From: Bordetella parapertussis
Lineage (GTDB): Bacteria; Pseudomonadota; Gammaproteobacteria; Burkholderiales; Burkholderiaceae_B
NCBI GenBank assembly: GCA_945895265.1
Contig: CAMDEF010000038.1
Coordinates: forward strand, 1 to 40,234
Direction: 5' to 3'
Length of the DNA: 40,234 bases
This document shows, in pieces, positions 17,615 through 27,941 of this stretch. The stretch's first letter is position 1. Every line of letters starts with the position of its first letter. Below the pieces are notes generated by a model. That model was not told where the DNA came from. It made no database searches and saw only the letters and a list, made by a program, of their open reading frames with translations. Made by a program: the position numbers and the translations under genes.

Positions 17615-18661
17615 TCAATAACCACCCGCGTGCTGCATCAAGAGGGTTATCGTTGCAGGATCCAGCACAATCCCATCAGCACGCTGTTGCGCCATTTTTT
17701 TCAATTCAATTTCACCAGGCACAATCACTGGTCGAGCGGCATCCACGGCGGGGCTGTCATGCAGAATTGCAGCAAAATCCATCATCCGTTCTGACAACCA
17801 CTGCGCCGAACCCAACAGACGCGTATCAATCAGAATAAAAAAGTGCCCTAAGTTTTGCGGCTCGTCAGGCGCATCGACCCACGACTTGACATGTGTCAGG
17901 TAGGCCGCGTTAGACAACAGCCCAGCAAACATATCAACCAGTAAAGCAAGCCCATAACCCTTGTGCCCACCGACCGGCAATAAGAAACCATCGAGTGCGG
18001 CTTTAGGGTCGGTTGTGGGACGCCCCTGAGCGTCAGTTGCCCAGGTATCTGGAATCGACTCGCCACGCTTAAATGCATTACGCACCTTGGCGCGTGCGAC
18101 CACACTCATCGCCATATCCAACAAAAAGGGCGAACCACCGGGATTTGGCACACCAAAACCAAGGGGGCTATTGCCAAGCCGAGCATCACTGCCCCCCCAG
18201 GGCGCAATCGTCGTCGTGGCGTTACTACCAATCACGCTGGCAAAACCTTCTTCTGCCGCGATCAACGAGTAGGGCGAGATCGGCCCAAAATGATTACTGC
18301 CGCGCGCAAACGCCATCCCAATGCCACACTGCCGCGCCGCCTCCATCGCCGCACGCAAGGCGTGCATGCCCACCAGCGGCCCCACACCATTGTCACCATC
18401 CACCAACCGCAAGGCAGGCGCCGGCGCTTGTACAGAAATATTTGGCTGTGCACGGATCCCTTTCACCAACAACCGTTCACCGTAAGACTCAATACGCGAT
18501 AGCCCGTGTGTACTTAAACCAAAAAGATCAGCGAGCACCAATATTTTCACAACATCAGCAGCATCTGCTTGCCTCAGACCCAGGCCCTGAAATGCACGGG
18601 TGGCTAAGTCTGTCAGTTCTGCTTCAGACCAATGTGATTGAAAAGCCTGCGGTTGATTCAT
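17615..18661 (-). CDS. Malate/L-lactate dehydrogenase family oxidoreductase (Ldh_2 type)
   Basis: The 348-residue protein belongs to the NAD(P)-dependent 2-hydroxyacid dehydrogenases unrelated to classical malate dehydrogenase. This family includes ureidoglycolate dehydrogenase, L-sulfolactate dehydrogenase and delta1-piperideine-2-carboxylate reductase. Visible family blocks are GLSTHGLSRIESYGERL (48-64, catalytic His52), FARGSNHFGPISPY, GNSPLGFGVP and GGHKGYGLALLVDM (about 232-245). The exact substrate cannot be decided. It starts next to the 38-bp repeat array and diverges from the SDR-ABC operon, so shared regulation with that operon is plausible. Confidence 0.9.
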   Translation of the reverse strand: MNQPQAFQSHWSEAELTDLATRAFQGLGLRQADAADVVKILVLADLFGLSTHGLSRIESYGERLLVKGIRAQPNISVQAPAPALRLVDGDNGVGPLVGMHALRAAMEAARQCGIGMAFARGSNHFGPISPYSLIAAEEGFASVIGSNATTTIAPWGGSDARLGNSPLGFGVPNPGGSPFLLDMAMSVVARAKVRNAFKRGESIPDTWATDAQGRPTTDPKAALDGFLLPVGGHKGYGLALLVDMFAGLLSNAAYLTHVKSWVDAPDEPQNLGHFFILIDTRLLGSAQWLSERMMDFAAILHDSPAVDAARPVIVPGEIELKKMAQQRADGIVLDPATITLLMQHAGGY

Positions 18662-18841
18662 GTTGCTGAAAAATCCTGTTATTCGAGGTATGAAAATCTT
18701 CGCGAGCGCAACACGATTTCTGCGTGTCGTTCAAACAGTGCTGAAACAGATGAGCGATCAAGTGCTGACATACTAAACGTTCTCGCGCCAGCGGCAAAAT
18801 AGCGCACAGTCACACTGAGGCTTTCGCGCACCGTCACACAA

Positions 18842-18955
18842 GCAGATAGGCGACATACGAATAAGTCACTGAAACACATGCAGATAGCCGACATACGCGC
18901 AAGTCACTGGAATACAAGCGGATAGCCGGCATACGAGCAAGTGACTGAAACACAA
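18842..18955. repeat. Three tandem copies of a 38-bp repeat
   Basis: Units at 18842-18879, 18880-18917 and 18918-18955 follow the pattern GC-R-GATAG-S-CG-R-CATACG, then AAGTCACTG-R-AA-Y-ACA. Each has a few substitutions, and partial units exist on both sides. The array lies in the 438-bp gap between the divergent dehydrogenase (18661) and SDR (19100) starts. It is too short and spacerless for a CRISPR array. The period is not a whole number of helical turns. It may be a regulator-binding array or simple replication slippage. Nothing else in 18662-19099 looks like a gene. Confidence 0.85.
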
Positions 18956-18991
18956 GCAGGTTGTACTGCAATCGCAGGTTGATACTAGGGT

Positions 18992-19019
18992 TTGTTTGCA
19001 AAAATAGCTAACTTATGAT
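18992..19019 (+). promoter_or_regulatory. Candidate sigma70 promoter of the SDR-ABC operon
   Basis: TTGTTT (18992-18997) and TATGAT (19014-19019) are separated by 16 bp and sit 80 bp before the first start codon. The A-rich spacer fits a sigma70 promoter. Its position right after the 38-bp repeats would let a repeat-bound regulator act on it. This is pattern-based only. Confidence 0.4.
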
Positions 19020-19099
19020 TTGATTGGCCATGAACCATGCGGATGGTCGCTTCAACATCCGCAATCACGTGAACCGAATACCTAATTAGAAGGTAGGTC

Positions 19100-19861
19100 A
19101 TGCAAACTGATGTAAACGTCCGCAACGTTGCCGTAGTAACAGGTGCAGCGCGCGGGATCGGCCTCGCTTGCGTCAAGCGACTTGCCGCAAAGGGCTTTCG
19201 CGTTGCCATGGCTGATATAGGCTCGGCACAACTCGACGAGTCAGCGGCAGCGTTACAAGCCCAGGGGTGGGATGTGTTGACGCTACCTGGCGATGTCGGT
19301 CATTATGACGCGGTACAACAACAGGCTGCTTTAGTCTTGCGTCATTACGGGCGCATCGACGTATTAGTGAACAATGCTGGCATCTCGCAACCGAAGGGCT
19401 TACTCGACATTTCAGAGGCCGAGTGGGACCACACCATCATGGTCAATCTCAAGGGATTCTTCAACTGGTGTAAGGCCGTCGCACCCGCGATGCTCGCCCA
19501 GCGAGGCGGCCGCATCATTAATATGTCCTCCATTAGCGCTACCACCGGCGGCAGCGCTGAAGCCGTCAGTAAGTTTTCATACTGCGCATCGAAAGCGGGG
19601 GTGCTTGGCTTAACTCGCGGGTTGGCCAAAGAACTGGCTCCCACAGTAACAGTCAACGCCATCTGCCCCGGATCAATTCGCACAGATCTGACTGAAGCGC
19701 TGATCAGTGCAAACCACGATCAAATCTTACAAACAATACCGCTTAAGCGCATTGGGACACCGGATGACATTGCAGTTGTCGTCGAGTTTCTGGCAACGGT
19801 TAACCCCTGTTTTATAACTGGCGAGGTAATAGATGTCGACGGCGGTCAGTGGGTCAACTGA
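19100..19861 (+). CDS. SDR-family oxidoreductase
   Basis: The 253-residue NAD(P)-dependent short-chain dehydrogenase has the cofactor motif TGAARGIG (14-21), NNAG (91-94), catalytic Ser144, and YCASK with Tyr161 and Lys165. An acidic residue in MADIG after strand 2 (Asp39) suggests NAD preference. It resembles the FabG-like group, but its place at the head of an ABC import operon argues for a catabolic alcohol or hydroxyacid dehydrogenase. AAGGT precedes the ATG. Its end overlaps the first permease start by 29 bases. Confidence 0.92.
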   Translation: MQTDVNVRNVAVVTGAARGIGLACVKRLAAKGFRVAMADIGSAQLDESAAALQAQGWDVLTLPGDVGHYDAVQQQAALVLRHYGRIDVLVNNAGISQPKGLLDISEAEWDHTIMVNLKGFFNWCKAVAPAMLAQRGGRIINMSSISATTGGSAEAVSKFSYCASKAGVLGLTRGLAKELAPTVTVNAICPGSIRTDLTEALISANHDQILQTIPLKRIGTPDDIAVVVEFLATVNPCFITGEVIDVDGGQWVN

Positions 19862-20744
19862 CCTTAGCGCGGGCGGTCATACGTCAGCCGCACAACGCAG
19901 AACGCGGATTAGGCAGTCGTTAAAGCTGTCTGCTTTGCTATTACCCGGCGTGATCTTTCTGATCGTGGGTTTACTGTGGCCCTTCGCATCAATGCTTGGG
20001 ATTTCGTTTTATGACAAATACCCTGCAAATACCGGCTTCACACTCGACCATTACGTGTTGCAATTCGAAGACTCGTACGCGCTATTTGTTGCCCTACGTA
20101 CTCTTGCTCTCGGTCTCTGGGTCACTGTCCTTACCGCTGTGATTGGCTACCCTGTTGCTTGGTATCTCGCACGTAGCGACTCTCGCCTAAAACACTTGGT
20201 ATTTTTAGGGGTGGTGTCTCCACTGCTCGTCAGCATCGTTGTACGCACGCTCGGCTGGACGATTTTGCTTGGCAATGAGGGGCTAGTCAATGCGCTATTA
20301 GTGAGCATCGGAGTCGTAGATGAACCCCTACGGCTGATGCAGAGCTTCTGGAGCGTCGTGCTCGGTATGACTCACGTGCTATTGCCCTTTATGGTTCTTT
20401 CCATCTCGAGCGTTTTAAGTAAGATTGACCAATCGCTCATCGAATCGGCTGCAGTGATGGGAGCCTCACCTTTTCAAAATTTTTTGCGAATTGTCTTGCC
20501 GCTTTCGGTGCAAGGTCTTGCAGCAGGTTCGGTAATTGTTTTTTGTCTGTCGATCGGTGCGTACATCACACCGATATGGCTCGGCCGTGGGCAAGTCAAC
20601 GTCATGTCAATCTACATTCATGAACAAATGGTCGTGATGGTCGACTGGCCGGCGGGTGCAGCGGCCTCAATGATCCTGACGATCGTCACGCTGATTGTGC
20701 TGACGATCTATGGTTTTATCATCAAAAGGCACGCCAGACGATGA
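19833..20744 (+). CDS. ABC transporter permease, PotB-like
   Basis: The 303-residue inner-membrane subunit has six predicted membrane helices, the first at about residues 31-55. The ABC-permease EAA loop, LIESAAVMGASPFQNFLRIVLPLS, lies near residues 201-224; it contacts the ATPase. The pattern fits the spermidine/putrescine/opine group of type I importers. The cytoplasmic N-terminal 28 residues are polar. It overlaps the SDR gene by 29 bases and the next permease by 4, so the genes are translationally coupled. Confidence 0.92.
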   Translation: MSTAVSGSTDLSAGGHTSAAQRRTRIRQSLKLSALLLPGVIFLIVGLLWPFASMLGISFYDKYPANTGFTLDHYVLQFEDSYALFVALRTLALGLWVTVLTAVIGYPVAWYLARSDSRLKHLVFLGVVSPLLVSIVVRTLGWTILLGNEGLVNALLVSIGVVDEPLRLMQSFWSVVLGMTHVLLPFMVLSISSVLSKIDQSLIESAAVMGASPFQNFLRIVLPLSVQGLAAGSVIVFCLSIGAYITPIWLGRGQVNVMSIYIHEQMVVMVDWPAGAAASMILTIVTLIVLTIYGFIIKRHARR

Positions 20745-21535
20745 GAAAAAAAACCTCCGACAGAATGCTTAAACTTTATGTCGCTCTGGTCCTGCTATTT
20801 CTTGCCTTGCCGATTGCCGTCGTCATTCCTTCGTCCTTTAGTAACGAATCAAGCCTGCGGTTTCCACCAAAAGGTTTTTCGTTAAAGTGGTTTGAAAAGG
20901 CCTGGAATACTCAGGCGTTCTGGGACGCTTTTCAAGTCAGTTTGCTGGTCGCCGCGATCGCAACGGCAATTTCACTGGTCATCGGTACACTTGCGGCCTT
21001 TGCAATCGTGCGTCATCAGTTTCGTGGTAAACAATTTTTCGAATTTCTTTTCATGACCCCGTTGGTCTTCCCAGCGATTGTGCTCGCGGTTGCACTCTCG
21101 ATGGTGCTCGGTTCTGTAGGACTGTTGCGTAATTTCTGGGGCCTTGTATTTGCCCATGTCATCATCACAGTTCCCTATATTGTTCGCACCGTAGGGGCTA
21201 CCCTTTCTGAAATTGATATCGCTTATGAAGAGGCTGCCGCCACGCTTGGGGCAAATACTATCCGGACCTTTTTTCTTGTGACGCTCCCGATGCTAAGGCC
21301 AGGGTTGATTGCCGGCGCCGTGTTTTCGGCCATCATGTCCTTTGACGAATTCACCGTCTCTTTGTTTCTTGTGGGCCCTGGGGTGATGACGCTTCCGCTT
21401 GAAATTTATCACTACACCGAGTTTCAGATGGATCCGACGGTGGCAGCGATTTCTACTATGCTACTCGGTGTGACCGCCTTAATCGTCATTGTGATCGAAC
21501 GTTCGATTGGATTAAAAAAGCAATTTAAACACTAA
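20741..21535 (+). CDS. ABC transporter permease, PotC-like
   Basis: The 264-residue partner permease has six predicted helices. Its N-terminal PSSFSNESSLRFPPKGFSLKW periplasmic stretch is typical of PotC-like subunits, and the EAA loop DIAYEEAAATLGANTIRTFF lies near residues 160-180. It starts in a 4-base ATGA overlap with the preceding permease. Together they would form the heterodimeric channel of a polyamine- or opine-type importer. Confidence 0.92.
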   Translation: MRKKTSDRMLKLYVALVLLFLALPIAVVIPSSFSNESSLRFPPKGFSLKWFEKAWNTQAFWDAFQVSLLVAAIATAISLVIGTLAAFAIVRHQFRGKQFFEFLFMTPLVFPAIVLAVALSMVLGSVGLLRNFWGLVFAHVIITVPYIVRTVGATLSEIDIAYEEAAATLGANTIRTFFLVTLPMLRPGLIAGAVFSAIMSFDEFTVSLFLVGPGVMTLPLEIYHYTEFQMDPTVAAISTMLLGVTALIVIVIERSIGLKKQFKH

Positions 21536-21573
21536 CCGTCTTGACCTGATTTCACTCAATGGAGTTTATAAAA

Positions 21574-22683
21574 ATGAAGCCTATCGATAACGAAGACAGC
21601 TACTTGTTGGACAATTTCAGGACTCAGCCAAAGCGCCGGGATATTCTCAAATCGTTGCTAGCGCTAGGAGTGGGTAGTGCCTCGGTGATGCAGTTTGCCA
21701 ACGCCTTAGCCACCGCTACAGATGCCGAGGTCGCCAAATTAGTGATTCTCTCGCAGCCGGGTGTTCTACCCAAGTTATGTAACGACATTTCGACTCCGCT
21801 GATCAAAAAAATGAGTCCCAAGACTGAAATTGAAGTCATCTCATCGAACAATGCGGCGTCGTATCCACGCATGCTAGCCCAACGTAGTTCTCCCTCGATC
21901 AGCGGCTCAATGATCAACGACCTTTTCGCGCAACGCGGCATCGCCGATGGGATGTGGGAAAAATTCGACCCAGCCATCATGACGAATCTTAAAAATATAC
22001 CTCCAGAGATCATGACTCCCGGAGGCTTTGGGATCATTTTTCTAATGACCCCCTACGGCATCATGTATAACCCTGATCGGGTCGAAAAACCCACCTCATG
22101 GCTTGATCTCTGGAACCCAAAATACGCTGGGCGTGTATCGATGTGGGATGCCTACTTTGACGCCTACATTATGGCGGCCATCGCGACAGGTAAAGGACCA
22201 AATATTCTCGAGGGCATTAAGGCCTGGAGTGCTCACAAGAAAAATATCGGGGCCTGGGTCAGCTCACCGATCGTTGAAGCTGATATGGTTGACCGCGGTG
22301 AAGTATGGCTAGCACCTCACTGGGGTGCGTGGGCAGAGTTAGCGCGCTCACAAGGTAAAAAAGTGGCCTTCACCATACCAAAAGAAGGTGCGGTGCAGTG
22401 GGGTGGTCATATGCAACTCAGCAAAGGGTTCAGTCCAGCCGTCTCGAAACTCAGTCAGGCTTACATGAATACCTGGCTGTCTGATGAGTTTCAACTCGAG
22501 GCGCTCAAGCAAGGCTTTCTTTCACCAGTCAGCAAAGCGGTCAAGGTGCCGGACGATCTCAAACGCGCTGGTTTCATTAGCGTAGATGATGCAATTACAA
22601 AACTGATCCGGCCTGACTTTAAAGACGTGGGTGAGCAAATGCCAAAAATCAAAGCACTGATTGACCGAACGCTCAAGGGCTAG
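21574..22683 (+). CDS. ABC transporter solute-binding protein, PotD-like, with putative Tat signal
   Basis: The 369-residue periplasmic protein belongs to the type 2 binding proteins of polyamine-like importers; blocks such as GIMYNPDRVEKPTSWLDLWNP and GEVWLAPHWGAWAE support this. The N-terminus carries KRRDILKSLLALGVGSASVM, where twin arginines followed by D-I-L-K match the Tat consensus. Export in folded form is therefore possible. The start at ATG 21574 has GGAG about nine bases upstream. A longer frame from ATG 21559 would place that site inside the coding sequence. The ligand is not identifiable; a ligand without positive charge is possible. Confidence 0.9.
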   Translation: MKPIDNEDSYLLDNFRTQPKRRDILKSLLALGVGSASVMQFANALATATDAEVAKLVILSQPGVLPKLCNDISTPLIKKMSPKTEIEVISSNNAASYPRMLAQRSSPSISGSMINDLFAQRGIADGMWEKFDPAIMTNLKNIPPEIMTPGGFGIIFLMTPYGIMYNPDRVEKPTSWLDLWNPKYAGRVSMWDAYFDAYIMAAIATGKGPNILEGIKAWSAHKKNIGAWVSSPIVEADMVDRGEVWLAPHWGAWAELARSQGKKVAFTIPKEGAVQWGGHMQLSKGFSPAVSKLSQAYMNTWLSDEFQLEALKQGFLSPVSKAVKVPDDLKRAGFISVDDAITKLIRPDFKDVGEQMPKIKALIDRTLKG

Positions 22684-22694
22684 GGATAAGCGTC

Positions 22695-23795
22695 ATGACA
22701 AATCAGGTGCCTGACGTCCAATTGGTGAATATTCATAAACGGTACGGAGAGGTCGCCGCCGTCAAAGGCATCGATTTGGACGTTAGACGCGGAGAAATGG
22801 TGAGCTTTCTGGGGCCGAGCGGTTGCGGAAAGACCACCACTCTACGAATGATTGCCGGGTTAGAAGAGCCTGACGTGGGCGAAATCATGATCCGCGGGCA
22901 AACGATGAATCAAGTCCCCACGCATCGACGAAACCTTGGCATGGTTTTTCAGAATTACGCCTTGTTCCCTCATATGTCAGTGCACGAAAATATTGCCTTT
23001 GGTTTATTGATGCGAAAAGAGCTTCGCGTCGATATCGACAAAAAGGTAAAAGATGTTATGAAGCTGATACGCCTCGAGGGGATGGCTCTGCGCCTGCCCT
23101 CGCAGTTGTCGGGCGGCCAGAGACAACGGGTTGCCTTGGCACGAGCAATTGTGACCAAACCCAATGTCTTGTTGCTCGATGAGCCACTTGGCGCCTTGGA
23201 TAAAAAACTGCGCGAACAAATGCAGATCGAAATCCGAATGCTGCAACGCGAAGTCGGCATCACAAGTATTTTTGTCACGCACGATCAAGAAGAGGCGCTT
23301 ACGCTATCCGATCGCATTGTTGTCATGGATGGCGGCCGGATCATGCAACTAGGCACTCCGGCTGAGATTTACAAAAATCCGGTCACACCTTTCGTATCTG
23401 AATTTATTGGAGTGTCTAATTCAATCGAAGCCACTGTCATGAAGACGGAGGGACAAGTGATTTCCGTTGTCGCCAAAAAAAGCGGCCTCACGTTACACGC
23501 CCCCGCAAGTGACTTTGCACGCGCGGGTGACCCCGTTGAGATCTCTGTTAGGCCTGAGAACATCACTTTGTTTCAAGAGCCTCGCGAAGGATATAACACG
23601 CTCACGGGCGTTATTTCCCATGTGGTGTTTACAGGCCCCCTCACCTATTTTCATCTTGAGGCTGGTGAGGGTGCAAAGTTCATTGCGTTGCAGCCAAACG
23701 CCGTGACAACAAACGTCGCAGAACAACCAGCGGTCGGAGATCACATCATGTTTGGTTGGCCCCATGAAGCGACTAGAGTACTGCCGGCACGTTAG
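22695..23795 (+). CDS. ABC transporter ATP-binding protein, PotA-like
   Basis: The 366-residue ATPase powers the importer. It has Walker A GPSGCGKTT (40-48), the Q-loop in FQNYALFPHMSV, signature LSGGQ (138-142), Walker B VLLLDEP (158-164) and the switch His196. A C-terminal TOBE-like regulatory domain (about 270-360) is typical of the PotA/MalK group. It follows the binding protein by 11 bases. Its end overlaps nothing functional: the M20 start chosen is 37 bases downstream. Confidence 0.95.
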   Translation: MTNQVPDVQLVNIHKRYGEVAAVKGIDLDVRRGEMVSFLGPSGCGKTTTLRMIAGLEEPDVGEIMIRGQTMNQVPTHRRNLGMVFQNYALFPHMSVHENIAFGLLMRKELRVDIDKKVKDVMKLIRLEGMALRLPSQLSGGQRQRVALARAIVTKPNVLLLDEPLGALDKKLREQMQIEIRMLQREVGITSIFVTHDQEEALTLSDRIVVMDGGRIMQLGTPAEIYKNPVTPFVSEFIGVSNSIEATVMKTEGQVISVVAKKSGLTLHAPASDFARAGDPVEISVRPENITLFQEPREGYNTLTGVISHVVFTGPLTYFHLEAGEGAKFIALQPNAVTTNVAEQPAVGDHIMFGWPHEATRVLPAR

Positions 23796-23832
23796 CGCTT
23801 CAGTCTATCAATTAGATCAACAAGGAACCGTT

Positions 23833-25023
23833 ATGCCATCCACTACAGTCGTCGCGCCACGCACTGACGTCAAACAGGCCATTCTCGATTGGTTGCGTGC
23901 TCACGAGCAGGACATGTTCGCCCTGCTCGAACAAGTTGTCAATATTGACAGCGGCAGCTACAACAAAGCAGGTGTTGATCAGGTCGGTGCGATCTTTCGT
24001 GCGCATCTCGAGAAGGCTGGCGTCGCGACAAAGGTACATCCCAATGCCAAGCATGGCGACTGTCTCGTTGCTGAGGTGCCCGGCAGTGCTGAGCCAACTG
24101 CAGCGCACGTGCTGTTGATGGGGCACATGGATACTGTTTTCCCAGATGGTACAGCTGCACAACGACCATATCGCGTTGAAGATGGTATTGCCTATGGTGC
24201 CGGCGTAGCTGACATGAAAGCAGGCCTCGTGATGAACACCTTTGTGGCACGCGCCTTTCATGCCTGTGGAGGTAATCAGCTGTCTATTAAAGTGCTCTAC
24301 ACCGGCGACGAAGAAATCGCCTCGCCCGCTTCGCGAGACCTGATCCTAAAAATGGCCAAAGGTGCCGCTACCGTATTGAATGCCGAGCCTGGCCGGCCGA
24401 GCGGCAACGTTGTCACGTCTCGCAAAGGCGCATTTTTTATCGACTTCGAAGTGGATGGCGTGGCCGCGCACTCAGGCGTCAATCACGACAAAGGCGCCAG
24501 CGCAATTGAGGCCTTAGCCCGAAAGATCACCGCACTACATCAACTGACTGACCGCGCCGCCGGTATCACCGCCAATGTCGGAACGATCAGAGGGGGCATG
24601 TCAGTCAATACCGTAGCCCCCCATGCCTCAGGCCAATTAGATGTTCGGTTTCCGGGTGACGTAGATCACGAAGATCTACAGCGGCGCATCAAAAATATCA
24701 TTGCAGAAGAAGCCCTGCCCTGCACCTGCGGACGCATCACCCATCAAGGGACTTTTTTACCTTTATTCGAGACGAATGCGAGCCGCGACCTCTTAGCCGA
24801 CTATCGAATGTCTGCAGAAGAGCTTGGCGTGCAAGTCAAGGGCGAGTTCACCGGCGGCTCAGCCGACAGCGGACTCACCGCCTCGGTCGGAGCTCCGACT
24901 CTTTGCGCAACAGGCCCCGTTGGCGGGCAAGTTCATACGGCAGACGAGTACTGCCGCATTGACACACTCGTGCTCAGAGCGCAAGCCGTCGCACTCACTA
25001 TCCTCGCGCGCGATGCTCTTTAA
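23833..25023 (+). CDS. M20-family metallopeptidase, glutamate carboxypeptidase (CPG2) like
   Basis: The 396-residue enzyme belongs to the di-zinc M20 family. Metal ligands and catalytic residues can be placed: GHMDT (His98, catalytic Asp100), bridging Asp127 in GVADMKAG, the GDEE pair (Glu160, Glu161), an NAEP motif (Glu185) and the late His in GGQVHTADE. The dimerisation domain begins near HSGVNHDKGAS. The pattern is closest to glutamate carboxypeptidase, which removes C-terminal glutamate from folates or acyl-glutamates. The ATG at 23833 has AAGGA seven bases upstream. No signal peptide is present, so it acts in the cytoplasm, presumably on the compound imported by the ABC system. Confidence 0.9.
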   Translation: MPSTTVVAPRTDVKQAILDWLRAHEQDMFALLEQVVNIDSGSYNKAGVDQVGAIFRAHLEKAGVATKVHPNAKHGDCLVAEVPGSAEPTAAHVLLMGHMDTVFPDGTAAQRPYRVEDGIAYGAGVADMKAGLVMNTFVARAFHACGGNQLSIKVLYTGDEEIASPASRDLILKMAKGAATVLNAEPGRPSGNVVTSRKGAFFIDFEVDGVAAHSGVNHDKGASAIEALARKITALHQLTDRAAGITANVGTIRGGMSVNTVAPHASGQLDVRFPGDVDHEDLQRRIKNIIAEEALPCTCGRITHQGTFLPLFETNASRDLLADYRMSAEELGVQVKGEFTGGSADSGLTASVGAPTLCATGPVGGQVHTADEYCRIDTLVLRAQAVALTILARDAL

Positions 25024-25124
25024 ACGAATCGGTTCTCAGGACGCCATCACAGCCGAGACAAGCTTAATGGCGAGTCGCCCACCCCATCCCGATGTTTAAA
25101 CACGTGGCTTCTTGAGCATATTTG

Positions 25125-25898
25125 ATGAAACTCTCTACTTCTCCTGTTGCGTTAGTCACCGGTGCTGCGACAGGCATCGGACAGTCAATCGCTGAGCAGT
25201 TACACGAAACAGGCTATCGCTTGGCGATTACCGATATCAACTTCGAACAGGCACAAAAACTCGCGCACCAGCTTTCAGAAACAGGCGCCAACGCACAAGC
25301 CTTCAAACTCGACGTCCGCTCGCAACGTGATATCCAGTCTGTGTTCGCGCAGGTAGAGCGCACAATGGGCCCCCTCGCAGTGCTGATCAATAACGCAGGC
25401 CTGTATCCAAATCATCCGTCACTCGACATGACCGAAACACAATGGGACGACGTGTTTGATACAAACCTGAAAGGCACTTTTTTTTGTTGCCAGGCTTTTG
25501 CTCAAGCTGCAGTGAGAAATCACATTCGAGGGTCAATCGTCAATCTTGCCTCGACCTCGGCCTTTTCTGCCAGACCCGGCGCCGCTCACTACGCCGCCTC
25601 GAAGGCAGGCGTCGTCATGCTAACCAAATCACTCGCGCAAGAGTTTGGCGCGTATGGAATTCGAGTAAACGCGGTGGCACCTGGCCTGATTGAAGTGGGT
25701 AAAGCCAACGTCTCGACAACCTATCGAGATCAATTCACAACGATGGTGCCCTCTGGCCGGACTGGAACCCCGGCTGACATCGCCGGCGTCGTGTCATTCT
25801 TGATATCCCCAGCCGCAGACTACGTGAATGGTGAATGTATCGTAGTAGACGGCGGCTTTCTCACCGGCCGCACGTTACAGCGCTCGAAAACGTTATAG
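25125..25898 (+). CDS. SDR-family oxidoreductase
   Basis: The 257-residue short-chain dehydrogenase has TGAATGIG (12-19), NNAG (89-92), Ser143 and YAASK (Tyr156, Lys160). Asp37 in ITDIN suggests NAD use. It is distinct in sequence from the SDR that opens the operon, so it probably handles a different step. The ATG at 25125 directly follows an in-frame TTG. It is 101 bp after the M20 gene and likely the last gene of this operon; only repeats and a terminator follow. Confidence 0.9.
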   Translation: MKLSTSPVALVTGAATGIGQSIAEQLHETGYRLAITDINFEQAQKLAHQLSETGANAQAFKLDVRSQRDIQSVFAQVERTMGPLAVLINNAGLYPNHPSLDMTETQWDDVFDTNLKGTFFCCQAFAQAAVRNHIRGSIVNLASTSAFSARPGAAHYAASKAGVVMLTKSLAQEFGAYGIRVNAVAPGLIEVGKANVSTTYRDQFTTMVPSGRTGTPADIAGVVSFLISPAADYVNGECIVVDGGFLTGRTLQRSKTL

Positions 25899-25940
25899 CA
25901 ACCCCAGCAAGCGCAAACAACCCACCGAATCAACCCACCC

Positions 25941-26132
25941 CAGCGCTTGAACAGCCCCGGAGTGGCGTATTTTGCTCAGCACAAATACCCACGCAGGGAC
26001 GGTTCAAGCGCGTGCGAATGAATAGAACAAGAACCGCGGCACCTAACAACTCCAGCGCTTGAGCCGCCCCGGAGTGGCGTATTTTGCCCAGCACAAATAC
26101 CCACGCAGGGACGGTTCAAGCGCGTGCGTAAG
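25941..26132. repeat. Two copies of an 80-bp hairpin-forming repeat
   Basis: Copies at 25941-26020 and 26053-26132 differ at only about three positions until their last few bases. A third partial copy of the end (GGCGGTTCAAACGCGTGCGAATGG-like) lies at about 26137-26160. Within a copy, GCGCTTGAAC faces GTTCAAGCGC, and an inner arm GTGG-C-GTATTTTGC faces GCACAAATACCCAC with single-base bulges. The unit therefore folds into one long hairpin. The element sits between two converging genes, the usual place for REP/BIME-type repeats. It accounts for most of the 359-bp gap 25899-26257. Confidence 0.85.
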
Positions 26133-26178
26133 AAAAGGCGGTTCAAACGCGTGCGAATGGAGAAGAATCAACACGCAT

Positions 26179-26209
26179 AAAAAAATCCAGACCGAAGCCT
26201 GGATTTTTT
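26179..26209. terminator. Bidirectional terminator between the SDR operon and groEL
   Basis: An A-run, then ATCCAG (26185-26190) facing CTGGAT (26199-26204), then a T-run to 26209. The flanking A and T runs extend the stem, so the hairpin works as an intrinsic terminator on both strands. On the minus strand it lies about 50 bases past the groEL stop, after a second GC-rich hairpin (CCTGAGC / GCTCAGG, 26224-26241). Confidence 0.85.
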
Positions 26210-26257
26210 ACCTTACATAGGTACCTGAGCCGAAGCTCAGGCCATGTGCAACTGAGC

Positions 26258-27916
<1,659 letters not shown>

Positions 27917-27941
27917 TTAGGTTTCCTTCGTATTCTGTGGA

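Noticed and set aside
18073..18669. 198-codon plus-strand frame opposite the Ldh_2 dehydrogenase
   Set aside because: Ser/His/Pro/Arg-rich shadow translation typical of the complement of a GC-rich gene.
18842..18955. CRISPR array
   Set aside because: The 38-bp units are directly abutting with no unique spacers, and no cas genes lie nearby.
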